From JADGAU01 sp045047105 (GTDB lineage: Bacteria > Pseudomonadota > Gammaproteobacteria > GRL18), in assembly GCA_045047105.1 (NCBI GenBank), contig JASFYQ010000072.1, positions 1-20,475 of the forward strand: 20,475 nucleotides of DNA, given 5' to 3'. The first letter of the stretch is position 1; every line of letters begins with the position of its first letter. The notes beneath the pieces were generated by a model that saw only the letters and a list, made by a program, of their open reading frames with translations, had not been told where the DNA came from and made no database searches. The translations under genes were made by a program, and so were the position numbers. Below, in pieces: positions 1 through 7,244 of this stretch.

Positions 1-656
1 TCTGCTAATTTACGTCCATTGCTCACACCACTATACCAGCGTGCCATAACTACGGTAATAGCATGCATAAGTTTGGTAAATGGGAAGACAACCATCAATA
101 GTTCTGCCGATAAAATATGTAATGCCAAAAATAAGGTATATGGCTCAATTATGTGATGAAAAGCAAGATAGCCCGTAAACAGGGGTAAAAAAGTTACCAG
201 CCATACCAGGTAGTCTTCAAAACCACTTAAAAAACTGAGTACAGGGTGGGTTATTCTATGAATCAAAACAGCAATTAATGAAATTATTGCAACTACTGCA
301 GCAAAATCTACTATTTGATTTGCCAGGCCAGGCCAGGCCAAACCCGTTAATGCAGTAAATAATTCAATATGTGGAATAAACAGTAAGAAACTGATAAACC
401 ATGCTATATGCCAGATATAACCCATTATTACGGTAAAAGGGGCTCTTTTTAAAATCCCTGCCTCAGGCATAGAGCGGCTAAAAATATTACGTAAGCCACC
501 CATTTCTTGTGAGCTTCGTGCAGCAGCCAAATCTTGCTTGCGCCCAAGAATAACAATTTCTAATATGCGTATGGTTATGCCGCAGATAAAGATAAAAAGT
601 GCAAAATCAAATGCAGGCCCTTTAACCCACATTAAAAACTCCATCGAATTATTCAT
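1..656 (-). CDS. isp1: Isp1-type hydrogenase cytochrome b subunit (partial, 3' end beyond the window)
   Basis: This is an integral membrane cytochrome b of the nitrate-reductase-gamma-like family that accepts electrons from the hydrogenase small subunit and passes them to the Isp2 partner or the quinone pool. I translated it by hand: it begins MNNSMEFLMWVKGPAF and stays open for 218 codons to the window edge. Hydrophobic segments lie at about residues 12-32, 75-100, 115-132, 150-170 and 175-200. Histidines that could ligate heme are visible in the segments containing GYIWHIAWF, AVLIHRITHP, YLAFHHII and FLALHIL. Its ATG overlaps the hydrogenase small-subunit stop as ATGA, so the two are translationally coupled. 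In Thiocapsa/Allochromatium-type loci the order is small subunit, isp1, isp2, large subunit, so isp2 and the large subunit are expected just left of position 1. The family and neighbour together make the call fairly safe; the exact isp1 name is inferred from order and from the small-subunit type. Confidence 0.82.
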   Translation of the reverse strand, partial: MNNSMEFLMWVKGPAFDFALFIFICGITIRILEIVILGRKQDLAAARSSQEMGGLRNIFSRSMPEAGILKRAPFTVIMGYIWHIAWFISFLLFIPHIELFTALTGLAWPGLANQIVDFAAVVAIISLIAVLIHRITHPVLSFLSGFEDYLVWLVTFLPLFTGYLAFHHIIEPYTLFLALHILSAELLMVVFPFTKLMHAITVVMARWYSGVSNGRKLA

Positions 657-1744
657 GATTTTTCATCCCAGTCATCAACTGAAACGGCATCATGCTGTTT
701 CAATATTTTTGATTTTTTTTGTTTATTGGCAATACCAGCAACCGCACCAACAGCTAAGCCAGCTGCAATAGCAACACCTGCACTGGTATGGTAATCACTA
801 ATAGGAACAGATAAGGCTTTATAAAAACCGCCAGCATCCCAGAAGTTTGGCTCAGAACAGCCTAGACAGCCATGTCCTGCTTCTACTGGCCATGAAGTTT
901 TATCATTCCATTTAACTGTTGCACAGGCATTATGTGTAGTTGGACCTTTGCATCCCAGGCGGAATAAACACCAGCCTTGTTTAGCCCCTTCATCATCAAA
1001 TGTTTCTGCAAATAGTCCTTTGTCATAAAATGTTCTACGCGAACAGCGATCATGTATAGTAGTGGCATAAAAAGTTTTGGGCCGCCCTAAATTGTCTAAT
1101 TCAGGTAGTGTTCCAAAGGTTAGAAAATGGGCCATCACTCCTGTAATAACAACTGGAATAGGAGGACAACCTGAGATATTAATAATAGGTTTATCTTTAA
1201 TAATTTCTGATACCGACACTGCTCCAGTGGGATTAGGATCGGCATGTGGTAAACCGCCAAAAGAAGAGCAGCTACCAACAGCAATAATTGCCGCAGCATC
1301 TTTGGCTACATTTTTTAGTACATCAAGGTTGCTTTGCCCGCCAACAGTCGAGTAACCCGGGTTGCCCAGCGGAATAGAGCCTTCAACTACCAGTAGATAT
1401 TTACCTTTATTCGCATGCATGGCCTGTTCCAGGGCATTTTCTGCATCATGCCCGGCAGCAGCCATTAAGGTCTCATGATAATCCAGAGAAATATAGTCAA
1501 AAATCAAACTTTCCAGTGTTGGAGCATGAGAACGGGTCAGTGATTCAGTACAGCCAGTGCACTCCTGAAAATGTAACCAGATAACCGACGGGCGTTGAGC
1601 CTGTTCTATTGATTGTGCAACCTGAGCAGCCATACTGGGAGGTAAGGCCAGCATAGAAGTTAAAGTAGCACAGTACTTTATAAATCCACGCCGGCTTATC
1701 CCGTTAGATGCTAATATTTTTCCAAGCGAACCTTGAGTAAACAT
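653..1744 (-). CDS. hupS: [NiFe] hydrogenase small subunit, Tat-exported (Isp-associated, group 1 type)
   Basis: This is the electron-transfer subunit of a membrane-bound uptake hydrogenase. The N-terminus carries a twin-arginine signal (SRRGFIKYC, R18-R19) and the C-terminus a hydrophobic anchor at about 321-338. All iron-sulfur ligands can be placed. The proximal 4Fe-4S cluster uses C62, C65, C159 and C193. The distal cluster uses H231, C234, C259 and C265. The medial 3Fe-4S cluster uses C274, C293 and C296. The two extra proximal cysteines of oxygen-tolerant (Hyd-1-like) enzymes are absent: glycine occupies both places (G64 and about G164). This points to a standard 4-Cys enzyme such as the Isp-linked hydrogenases of purple sulfur bacteria. 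Its length of 363 aa is normal. A GAGG element lies about 9 nt before the ATG. It follows the hupH-like gene by 20 nt and overlaps isp1. The large subunit is not in the window. Equivalent names are hynS, hydS and hyaA. Confidence 0.95.
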   Translation of the reverse strand: MFTQGSLGKILASNGISRRGFIKYCATLTSMLALPPSMAAQVAQSIEQAQRPSVIWLHFQECTGCTESLTRSHAPTLESLIFDYISLDYHETLMAAAGHDAENALEQAMHANKGKYLLVVEGSIPLGNPGYSTVGGQSNLDVLKNVAKDAAAIIAVGSCSSFGGLPHADPNPTGAVSVSEIIKDKPIINISGCPPIPVVITGVMAHFLTFGTLPELDNLGRPKTFYATTIHDRCSRRTFYDKGLFAETFDDEGAKQGWCLFRLGCKGPTTHNACATVKWNDKTSWPVEAGHGCLGCSEPNFWDAGGFYKALSVPISDYHTSAGVAIAAGLAVGAVAGIANKQKKSKILKQHDAVSVDDWDEKS

Positions 1745-1764
1745 TTCACTGACCCTCTATTTAT

Positions 1765-2190
1765 TTATAAGTCATCAATTAATTCTTGTAATTGCTCTGA
1801 TAGATGAGGAAGATCTTCAATTTTAGATAATACAATCTCAGGTACCTCACAAATTTCAATAAACAAACCGTTTATTATTCCTTGTTGGTCATAATGCTTT
1901 ATTAACCAAACGCCAGAAAAAAGTGTTTCATAAATTTCACTCTTACCCAGTGCAGACAATTGGATAAAAAGCTCACCCTGCCCCAATAAATCTAATAGCC
2001 TTTCTCTTTCATAAGAAGCAAGTGGCAAGTTAAGTAAATCAATAATATGCTCCTGTCCCGTTTTATGAAACTCTTCTATCGCATGCTTTATCTCAACTAT
2101 CACAGAGCGAATATTAATATTTTTTATTTGCTCTGACTGAGAAGTTAACTCTACTTTTACAGTTAGAGATGCAATAGTTTCAGGTTTCAT
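1765..2190 (-). CDS. hupH: HupH/HyaF-type hydrogenase maturation protein (short, single domain)
   Basis: A cytoplasmic accessory protein, 141 aa, for assembly or export of the hydrogenase small subunit. The C-terminal half (about 65-125) carries the conserved HupH/HyaF block, with LLGQGELFIQLSALGKSEI followed by a GVWLIKHYD segment and FIEICEVPEIVLS. Full HupH and HyaF proteins are about twice this length and hold a related region twice; only one is present here, and the first 60 residues are a weakly conserved helical lead-in. The start is well supported by AAGGAG six bases before the ATG. The start overlaps the end of the protease gene by 11 nt and the stop lies 20 nt before the small subunit, so it is part of one transcription unit. 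Family assignment is confident; the biochemical role is taken from the family. Confidence 0.8.
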   Translation of the reverse strand: MKPETIASLTVKVELTSQSEQIKNINIRSVIVEIKHAIEEFHKTGQEHIIDLLNLPLASYERERLLDLLGQGELFIQLSALGKSEIYETLFSGVWLIKHYDQQGIINGLFIEICEVPEIVLSKIEDLPHLSEQLQELIDDL

Positions 2191-2683
2191 TTACTACTCC
2201 TTGCAACTCATCTGCAACTATAATGCCCCAATCAAGTAACACTTTTTCGATCTGTTTTAGGGCTTCTGGTAATGCAGCCTTAACTTCTGGAGTAAGGTTT
2301 TCACCCCAAAAAATACTTTTAGGTTGTATAGAGATCATTGCACGATGAACTGGAATAGAGTCTGTAAGACGAGTGATATCAAATAAATCACTAATTGAGA
2401 CTTCATGGACACTTTTACCAGGTTTATTTAAAAAATCATCAAGATCTTTATTTAGAAATGTTTTTACCGTTCCAGGCTTGCTATGCAAATTTGCTGCATC
2501 CAGAACTATTAAATGAGAACATGATTCTATTTCACTAACCAGGCTAAAGCCTAAGGTACCTCCATCAAGAACTTTTACAGGCCATTTTGGCCTATTAGTT
2601 GATATAAAATTGAGTAGGTGGAAACCAATACCTTCATCTTGTAATAAAGAGTTTCCTATACCGAGAATCGTTATCATTATCAT
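2180..2683 (-). CDS. hupD: hydrogenase maturation endopeptidase (HupD/HyaD/HynD family)
   Basis: This nickel-dependent protease removes the C-terminal tail of the hydrogenase large subunit after the NiFe centre is inserted. Visible signatures are the N-terminal ILGIGNSLLQDEGIG motif with the metal-binding Glu/Asp region, a DGGTLGFSLV segment, LIVLDAANL with the second acidic ligand, and the later SVHEVSISDL histidine region. Its 167 aa are typical. The reading frame can begin at 2683, but the second methionine (ATG at 2677, giving MITILGIGN) has a better-spaced AAGG, so the protein is probably two residues shorter. It is the first gene of the minus-strand hydrogenase unit, divergent from hypC across about 207 nt. 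The presence of its own protease implies that the matching large subunit lies left of the window. Confidence 0.9.
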   Translation of the reverse strand: MIMITILGIGNSLLQDEGIGFHLLNFISTNRPKWPVKVLDGGTLGFSLVSEIESCSHLIVLDAANLHSKPGTVKTFLNKDLDDFLNKPGKSVHEVSISDLFDITRLTDSIPVHRAMISIQPKSIFWGENLTPEVKAALPEALKQIEKVLLDWGIIVADELQGVVNET

Positions 2684-2890
2684 AACCTTAAAGCTTAAAT
2701 ATATTCATAGACTACTCTGATATTAGAGCCATAACAAGCCCATATTCTTACTATTTTAGGATATATTAACATTATAAGATATCCATTAATTTCACCTTTA
2801 TATAGAACTTTACACCCTAAAAAAAACTATAATATTGGAGACTATAAATGAATATTTTTAATCGCTATTTAGAGTAAAAAAGGAGTTTTT
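2684..2890. promoter_or_regulatory. divergent intergenic region between the hydrogenase operon and hypC
   Basis: This 207-nt AT-rich spacer separates two divergent hydrogenase transcription units and should hold the promoters of both. A TATAAT hexamer occurs at 2828-2833 in front of hypC. The nearest TTTACA (2809-2814) is only 13 nt upstream of it, too close for a normal sigma-70 pair, so no promoter is claimed with confidence. I saw no clear sigma-54 GG-N10-GC element. The right end contains the small upstream ORF at 2848-2877. Confidence 0.4.
2848..2877 (+). other. 9-codon upstream ORF (possible leader peptide) before hypC
   Basis: ATG at 2848 opens the peptide MNIFNRYLE and ends with TAA at 2875-2877, 13 nt before the hypC ATG. 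A GGAG (2837-2840) sits seven bases upstream of this ATG, a proper ribosome-binding spacing. hypC has its own AGGAG directly after the uORF stop, so translation could couple. No attenuator hairpin is obvious. It may be chance; short ORFs with a good ribosome site are not rare in AT-rich DNA. Confidence 0.3.
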
Positions 2891-3148
2891 ATGTGCCTTG
2901 GCATTCCAATGAAAATTATTGCCATTGATCAATTTATGGCTCATTGTGAGGCCAAAGGTATTAAACGTGAAGTAAGCTTATTTATGCTACAACACAATCT
3001 CCCTACTATTGGAGATTATGTTGTAATACATCTTAGTAATGCCATTGAAATAATCTCTGAAGAAGATGCATTAGCCGCATGGGAAATATACGATGAGATG
3101 CTATTTTTAGAAAAAAAAGAGTTAGAAAAAAAGGAACTGCAAAATTAA
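2891..3148 (+). CDS. hypC: HypC/HupF-family hydrogenase assembly chaperone
   Basis: This small cytoplasmic chaperone works with HypD to carry the Fe(CN)2CO unit to the hydrogenase large-subunit precursor. The N-terminus MCLGIPMKI is diagnostic: C2 is the essential cysteine exposed after Met removal. It is followed by the expected short beta-barrel pattern with VSLFMLQ and GDYVVIHLSNAIEIISEEDALAAWEI. Length is 85 aa, slightly long because of a C-terminal tail in which LEKKE is repeated (nt 3106-3135). AAGGAG stands five bases before the ATG. It is divergent from the protease and small-subunit genes. HypC and its paralogue HupF/HybG cannot be told apart by sight; proximity to a structural operon would also suit HupF. 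Confidence 0.9.
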   Translation: MCLGIPMKIIAIDQFMAHCEAKGIKREVSLFMLQHNLPTIGDYVVIHLSNAIEIISEEDALAAWEIYDEMLFLEKKELEKKELQN

Positions 3149-3196
3149 ATAACTCTATTTTTTAATTAAAGCTATAGTAAGTAGCGGAAAATACTT

Positions 3197-3488
3197 ATGG
3201 AAAAATTTTATTTTTTTGTTTTTGCTTGTTCAATCCATATTATTGGAGTAGTGCTCTGGATAGTTGGAATAGCATTTGTAAGCACAGTTCTAATCCCTGC
3301 TCTTAAAAAATATCCGACAGCCAATATAGACTGGAGCTATTTGAACAACTGGAGTGACGTTGTGCATTTCAAGCAAAAATAGTCAGCAGGCTTTTATTTG
3401 GTTACATAGAATGCACAAAATATTACTGACTCTTAGCCTGGTTGCAGTATTTACAGCAGTCACAGGATCTCATGGTTTTAGTTTTTAA
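3197..3488 (+). pseudogene. remnant of a small multi-pass membrane protein (CopD/DUF2269-like)
   Basis: An ATG frame at 3197-3382 encodes 61 aa with one clear membrane helix, and HIIGVVLWIVGIAFVSTVL is typical of the first helix of CopD-like or DUF2269-like membrane proteins. The frame then stops at TAG. The next frame continues from about 3370 to the TAA at 3488 with a second plausible segment (FIWLHRMHKILLTLSLVAVF), as expected if one gene had suffered a frameshift and internal deletion. Intact relatives have four or more helices, so the gene is probably dead. Family assignment is tentative, from the helix pattern only. It lies 48 nt after hypC on the same strand, but nothing connects it to hydrogenase function. 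Confidence 0.45.
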
Positions 3489-3511
3489 AGAACCTATGCT
3501 GTTATAATTTT

Positions 3512-3970
3512 TCAGGTATCATTACAATCTGGTGAAAATCGTATAGTAATAATACGTAAAACAACTAATACAGAAATAACAAAAGTACTCATAAAAACTT
3601 CACTTATTGTGTACTGGCTATACCACAGGCTGATTAACTCACCGATCAAAACCACCAGTGCTACATCTAAAATAAAGGTCAGTTTTACTCTTCCCATTAA
3701 TAAATATGCCTGAAAAACTCGAATTAACTCTAATGTTGCAAGAATAATGACAATATCCTTTATCATTACTTCTGCGCCATGTGACCAATTGTCTGGATAT
3801 GAATGGTACAGGTTTACCAATAAATTGATAAAACCGGATGCCATCCAAAAATAAATGGCAAGCATTAAAATTCCAATAAAAAAGCCAATTATACGAGTGT
3901 GCAATTTATGGCTTATTAAAAATGTTTTATACACTGGGGGATTGTTTGTTATCGTTTCACTCATGATCAT
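3512..3970 (-). CDS. psiE: PsiE-family phosphate-starvation-inducible membrane protein
   Basis: A 152-aa inner-membrane protein with four predicted helices, at about 26-48, 68-88, 98-116 and 122-144. The conserved block of the PsiE family is easy to see: KDIVIILATLELIRVFQAYL, then TFILDVALVVLIGELISLWY. The biochemical role of PsiE is unknown; in E. coli it is induced by phosphate limitation. Start choice is open between the ATGs at 3970 and 3964, and neither has a convincing ribosome site. It stands alone between degraded genes on both sides and appears intact. No Pho-box was recognised upstream. Confidence 0.8.
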   Translation of the reverse strand: MIMSETITNNPPVYKTFLISHKLHTRIIGFFIGILMLAIYFWMASGFINLLVNLYHSYPDNWSHGAEVMIKDIVIILATLELIRVFQAYLLMGRVKLTFILDVALVVLIGELISLWYSQYTISEVFMSTFVISVLVVLRIITIRFSPDCNDT

Positions 3971-4065
3971 TATTAAATATTAAAAAACCATATCGTATAA
4001 TACGATTGTTACAATAAGATGATCATGAGCTAATATTTAGCTACAAAAATAAAAAATATTATGCA

Positions 4066-4623
4066 TTAAACAAGTGCCAGTTTAACTTCATTTTTAAGCA
4101 GGATAGGTATTCTGGTTTGTAAGAATTGAACAAAAGCAGCGAGATCTTCTTTTTCAAGAATATCAGGGTTCCAGATCCATTTATAAGAGTATTTAGCTGC
4201 CTGTCCATTGTTTAAAATCAGTGGGCAGGCGACTTTATTCGTTGGAGAAAGTTTAGCCTTAGGTAAAATACCTGCTCCAATACCATGAGCAGCCCATTCT
4301 TCTATCACATTATAACTGAGTACCTGACCTGGATAACGGGTTAATCGCGTGTTTTCAGATTGAAATAATTCTTCTAATGAACCATTAAGTCCACACCCAC
4401 CACCCGTAAGAATAATGGGGCTCTCTTTCAATTCATTAACTTTATAATGCTTTATTTTATGCTCTGGCAGCCCTGTTTCTTGAGGAAAAAATACAGTGCT
4501 TCATTATAAAAAAATTGATTTTGTACATTTTTTAATCCAATATTTTCGGGTAAAACAGCAAAATCAATTTGTTGATTATTGATACGTTTCTCAAGATCAT
4601 CTAATAAACACTCTTTAAAAAAT
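4066..4623 (-). pseudogene. LysR-type regulator, 5'-truncated and frameshifted
   Basis: The remnant covers the effector-binding domain of a LysR-type transcriptional regulator. An uninterrupted frame from 4066 to about 4490 encodes the typical second half (LTGGGCGLNGSLEELF, VIEEWAAHGIGAGILPKA). Upstream, another frame carries the preceding part of the same domain (LEKRINNQQIDFAVLPENIG). The two join at an A6 tract (4486-4491; T6 on the coding strand), where adding one base restores a continuous protein (YFFPQETGLP). The DNA-binding helix-turn-helix and roughly the first 100 or more residues are missing: homology ends near 4623, exactly where the peroxidase remnant on the other strand begins. 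The gene therefore lost its promoter-proximal part by deletion and then or before picked up a frameshift. The 121-aa frame from the ATG at 4431 is unlikely to be a functional protein. Confidence 0.8.
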
Positions 4624-4626
4624 AAT

Positions 4627-5279
4627 ATTTATGATACCGCCTATATATGGGAAACATTACCTTTAATAGCACCATCACCATGAGATAATCCAACCACTCC
4701 TGAAAAAGTAGCCCTGGGTAAAAAATTATTTTTTGATAAACGACTATCCCTTGATAATTCTATCTCTTGTGCTTCATGTCATCAGTTAGCGAAACTAAAA
4801 GGCGGAGTGGATGGACTACCATTATCCATTGGGAATCAGTGGGTTGTATACATTGCCATTCAGGCCCAAATTTTAGTGGTGCAGATCTTTATAAAGGAAA
4901 TATAGCCATGCGAATTTTCCCTGTAATTTCTGGCAGCAACTATGAATACAAATACCAACTCAGTGATGATTTAGGTTTTGCTAATAATATTGCAGGTGCA
5001 AAAAGAGGTATATGGCGTATCCCTCCATTACGAAATATTAGCCCTACTGCTCCCTACTTTCACAATGGTTCTGTTGATAATCTAGAAGAAGTCGTAAGGA
5101 TCATGGCCAACCTTCAGCTGAATACTAAATTAAGCAATAGTAGCAAGGATGACAGCATGATATTTTGGTCTAAGCATTCCAGGCAGTTTATAATATCTAA
5201 TAATCATGCCTTAAATGACGATGCTATACGGGATATTGTTGCTTTTTTAGAATCTCTAAATGGTGAGATTTTAAAGTAA
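4627..5279 (+). pseudogene. di-heme cytochrome c peroxidase (MauG/CcpA family), degraded
   Basis: Parts of a periplasmic di-heme cytochrome c peroxidase are recognisable. The N-terminal region reads YIWETLPLIAP, then VALGKKLFFDKRLSLDNS, and the first heme site CASCH (4768-4782). The second heme site CIHCH lies at 4845-4859, followed by the usual C-terminal family pattern RIPPLRNISPTAPYFHNGS and a final DAIRDIVAFLESL helix. Three lesions are visible. There is an in-frame TGA at 4681-4683. The frame changes between the two heme sites. The sites are only about 60 nt apart, whereas intact relatives have roughly 150 residues there, so the middle of the gene is deleted. No signal peptide or start codon in the right frame precedes it; homology begins at the LysR breakpoint. 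The 170-codon open frame with a TTG start at 4767 is an artefact of the fusion. Confidence 0.85.
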
Positions 5280-5469
5280 ATCTTAAAATAAATATTAATT
5301 GGTTATCATTATTACTTATACTAACAAATACGCCCTTTTATTTATAAATAAAATACTGATTTATGCTTTATAACTTGATAAATAGCATTTAATTCCCTAT
5401 CCTTAAAGTTATGGTATTAACCTAGTGAATCACTGGTTTCCCTAAAAATCAGTAGGAAATAATAAAGTT

Positions 5470-6444
5470 TTGAAAACATTAGCAACTGAGATTGATGATA
5501 CTCATCTATTTGCGATTAAATTGATGAAAAATTTAATTGTTCCAACCTTTGTCCTAGATGCAGAAGGACAAGTTATTATTTGGAATATAGCCTGTGAACG
5601 CCTCACTGGAATAAAAGCAGGAGAACTAATAGGAACCAGAGATCATTGGCGAGCATTTTATGAAGAACCCAGGCACTGCCTTGCCGACCTTTTAGTTTTT
5701 GGAAATTTAGAGCAACTTGATTCCCTTTATGCTACTTATTCCGAATTAGGAGAAGCCCATGAAGGATTACGTGCTGAAAATTGGTGCGTTATGCCCCTGG
5801 CTGAAACCCAATTATACCTGGCCATAGATGCGGGGCCTATTTATAATGAAGATGGAAAGCTCATAGCTGTAGTTGAAACGCTACGTGACATGACCGCACA
5901 AATTCAGGCAGTAGATGCTCTAACCAGTCTGGCTAATCAAGATGGCCTAACAGGTATTGGCAATCGCCGAGCTTTTGATCTGGCCTTAAATAAACACTTC
6001 CAGTTGGCTCAACAAGGGAAAACACCTATCGCTCTAATTTTGGGTGATATTGATCATTTCAAAGCCTATAATGATCTCTATGGACATCAAAAAGGTGATG
6101 AGTGTTTAACAACTATTGCAAAAACAATGGACAACAATGCTGGTCGTTGTGCTGATATTACCGCTCGATATGGAGGAGAAGAATTTGCAATAATCCTTCC
6201 TGGGGTAGGTTTAGATAGAGCTATAGAGGTAGCTGAAAGTATCAGAAAATCTATTTTTGATCTCAATATTTCCCATCTGGGTAGCAAAACATGTAATCGA
6301 ATAACTATGAGTTTAGGTATTGTAAGTATCATTCCTGATGTTATGATGGAAATGAAACACCTGATACATATGGCAGATCTGGCACTCTATCAGGGTAAAG
6401 ATGCGGGGCGAAACCAAGTTGCCGTGGCAAATTTAAAGGAATAG
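5470..6444 (+). CDS. PAS-GGDEF diguanylate cyclase
   Basis: A cytoplasmic enzyme that condenses two GTP into cyclic di-GMP. Residues 12-140 form a PAS sensor domain (FVLDAEGQVIIWNIACERLTG, ending in VETLRDMTAQIQA). Residues 150-320 are the GGDEF domain with DGLTGIGNRRAFD, the metal-binding DIDHFKAYND (about 193-202) and the active-site GGEEF (235-239). The inhibitory site RxxD is present as RCAD at 226-229, exactly five residues before the GGEEF, so product feedback inhibition is expected. Both features indicate a catalytically competent cyclase. No membrane helices or EAL domain were seen. The frame opens with TTG at 5470 and has only a poorly placed AGGA (5454-5457); an ATG at 5524 would remove the first 18 residues without touching the PAS core. 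It converges on the PhnD-like gene with a 32-nt gap and no visible terminator. Confidence 0.92.
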   Translation: MKTLATEIDDTHLFAIKLMKNLIVPTFVLDAEGQVIIWNIACERLTGIKAGELIGTRDHWRAFYEEPRHCLADLLVFGNLEQLDSLYATYSELGEAHEGLRAENWCVMPLAETQLYLAIDAGPIYNEDGKLIAVVETLRDMTAQIQAVDALTSLANQDGLTGIGNRRAFDLALNKHFQLAQQGKTPIALILGDIDHFKAYNDLYGHQKGDECLTTIAKTMDNNAGRCADITARYGGEEFAIILPGVGLDRAIEVAESIRKSIFDLNISHLGSKTCNRITMSLGIVSIIPDVMMEMKHLIHMADLALYQGKDAGRNQVAVANLKE

Positions 6445-6476
6445 CCATTAAATTAATACAGGTTAAAGTAGACTAT

Positions 6477-7220
6477 TTATTCCATTATTTCTGAGCCAGT
6501 ATTCAGAAGCTCTTTAAATTGGTTAATTTCCTCTTTGCTTGTTAGTACAAATTTTTCAATATTTACTCTATTAAGAATATTTTTTCCATTTTCATTTAGG
6601 TGTGTATCTAGCAGAAGCTGCGTTATTTCTTTTATTTTATTCTGGTGTTTTTTATGAATTAAAATAGAATGAAAAATACTTTTGCCCCCTGTTTCTCCGA
6701 GTTTAACTACTAAACTTTTACTCAATTTATTTAACCCATCATAAAAATCCTTATACACAAAACCATAAGGGCTCTCTCCCTTATAAACCGAAGTGACTAC
6801 AGGTAACCAACCATTTTTACTAATAATTTTTGATGGCTGTATCTGCTTTTCTTCCAGACATTTAACTCCTACGCGGGTAACCATCATGCTATTGCAACTT
6901 ACACATTGGTGAGAATGAATATCTTCTAAAGAGCTGTTTTGCACTTCATTATTTGCAATATACACTATTTCATCATATAAATTGCTGGAATGAACTAAAG
7001 GAATATAGTTAAATTTCTCTACTAATGCCAGAGAATCCTGAGGGTTTGCATATATAATATCAGCGTCCATCATTTTGTCATGGAACTCTATAAAATCTAA
7101 ACAGGGGCAATATTTTATACTGATATGAAAATTTTGTGATAGATAGGAAGCAAAATGAAACCACTTATCAGGATCTTTAGCTGTATCATGTGGGCAAACC
7201 ATAAATATCATATGTTCCAT
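6477..7220 (-). CDS. PhnD/SsuA-like ligand-binding protein without signal peptide
   Basis: A 247-aa protein whose fold pattern fits the phosphate/phosphonate (PhnD-like) substrate-binding superfamily. The N-terminal strand (MIFMVCPHDTAKDPDKWFHFASYLS) resembles the first beta-alpha unit of those proteins. The segments DADIIYANPQDSLALVEK and YIPLVHS match their usual hinge and pocket region. The late segment FHSILIHKKHQNKIKEITQLLL fits the second lobe. It has neither a signal peptide nor a lipobox, and no permease or ATPase gene is near, so it is not an ordinary transporter component. A cytoplasmic ligand sensor is more likely (inference). It is unusually rich in cysteines (C9, C38, C40, C106, C109, C121), including a CVSC pair. 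It is the last gene of the GTPase/roadblock set, 24 nt after the V4R gene, with an AAGGG ribosome site before the ATG. The ligand is unknown. Confidence 0.65.
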   Translation of the reverse strand: MEHMIFMVCPHDTAKDPDKWFHFASYLSQNFHISIKYCPCLDFIEFHDKMMDADIIYANPQDSLALVEKFNYIPLVHSSNLYDEIVYIANNEVQNSSLEDIHSHQCVSCNSMMVTRVGVKCLEEKQIQPSKIISKNGWLPVVTSVYKGESPYGFVYKDFYDGLNKLSKSLVVKLGETGGKSIFHSILIHKKHQNKIKEITQLLLDTHLNENGKNILNRVNIEKFVLTSKEEINQFKELLNTGSEIME

Positions 7221-7244
7221 AGACTTTTCCCTTGTAAATAACAG

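Noticed and set aside
320..345. GGCCA short tandem repeat
   Set aside because: It lies within the isp1 coding frame and encodes an ordinary membrane-loop sequence (AWPGLA); no frame disturbance.
1077..1355. 92-codon plus-strand frame
   Set aside because: Antisense shadow of the hydrogenase small subunit, whose iron-sulfur motifs are unmistakable.
2809..2833. TTTACA plus TATAAT as a sigma-70 promoter for hypC
   Set aside because: The spacer is only 13 nt; a functional pair needs about 17.
4767..5279. A genuine 170-aa one-heme cytochrome
   Set aside because: The first 25 or so codons are out-of-frame sequence from the first heme region of a larger peroxidase; no signal peptide exists, so it is a pseudogene frame.
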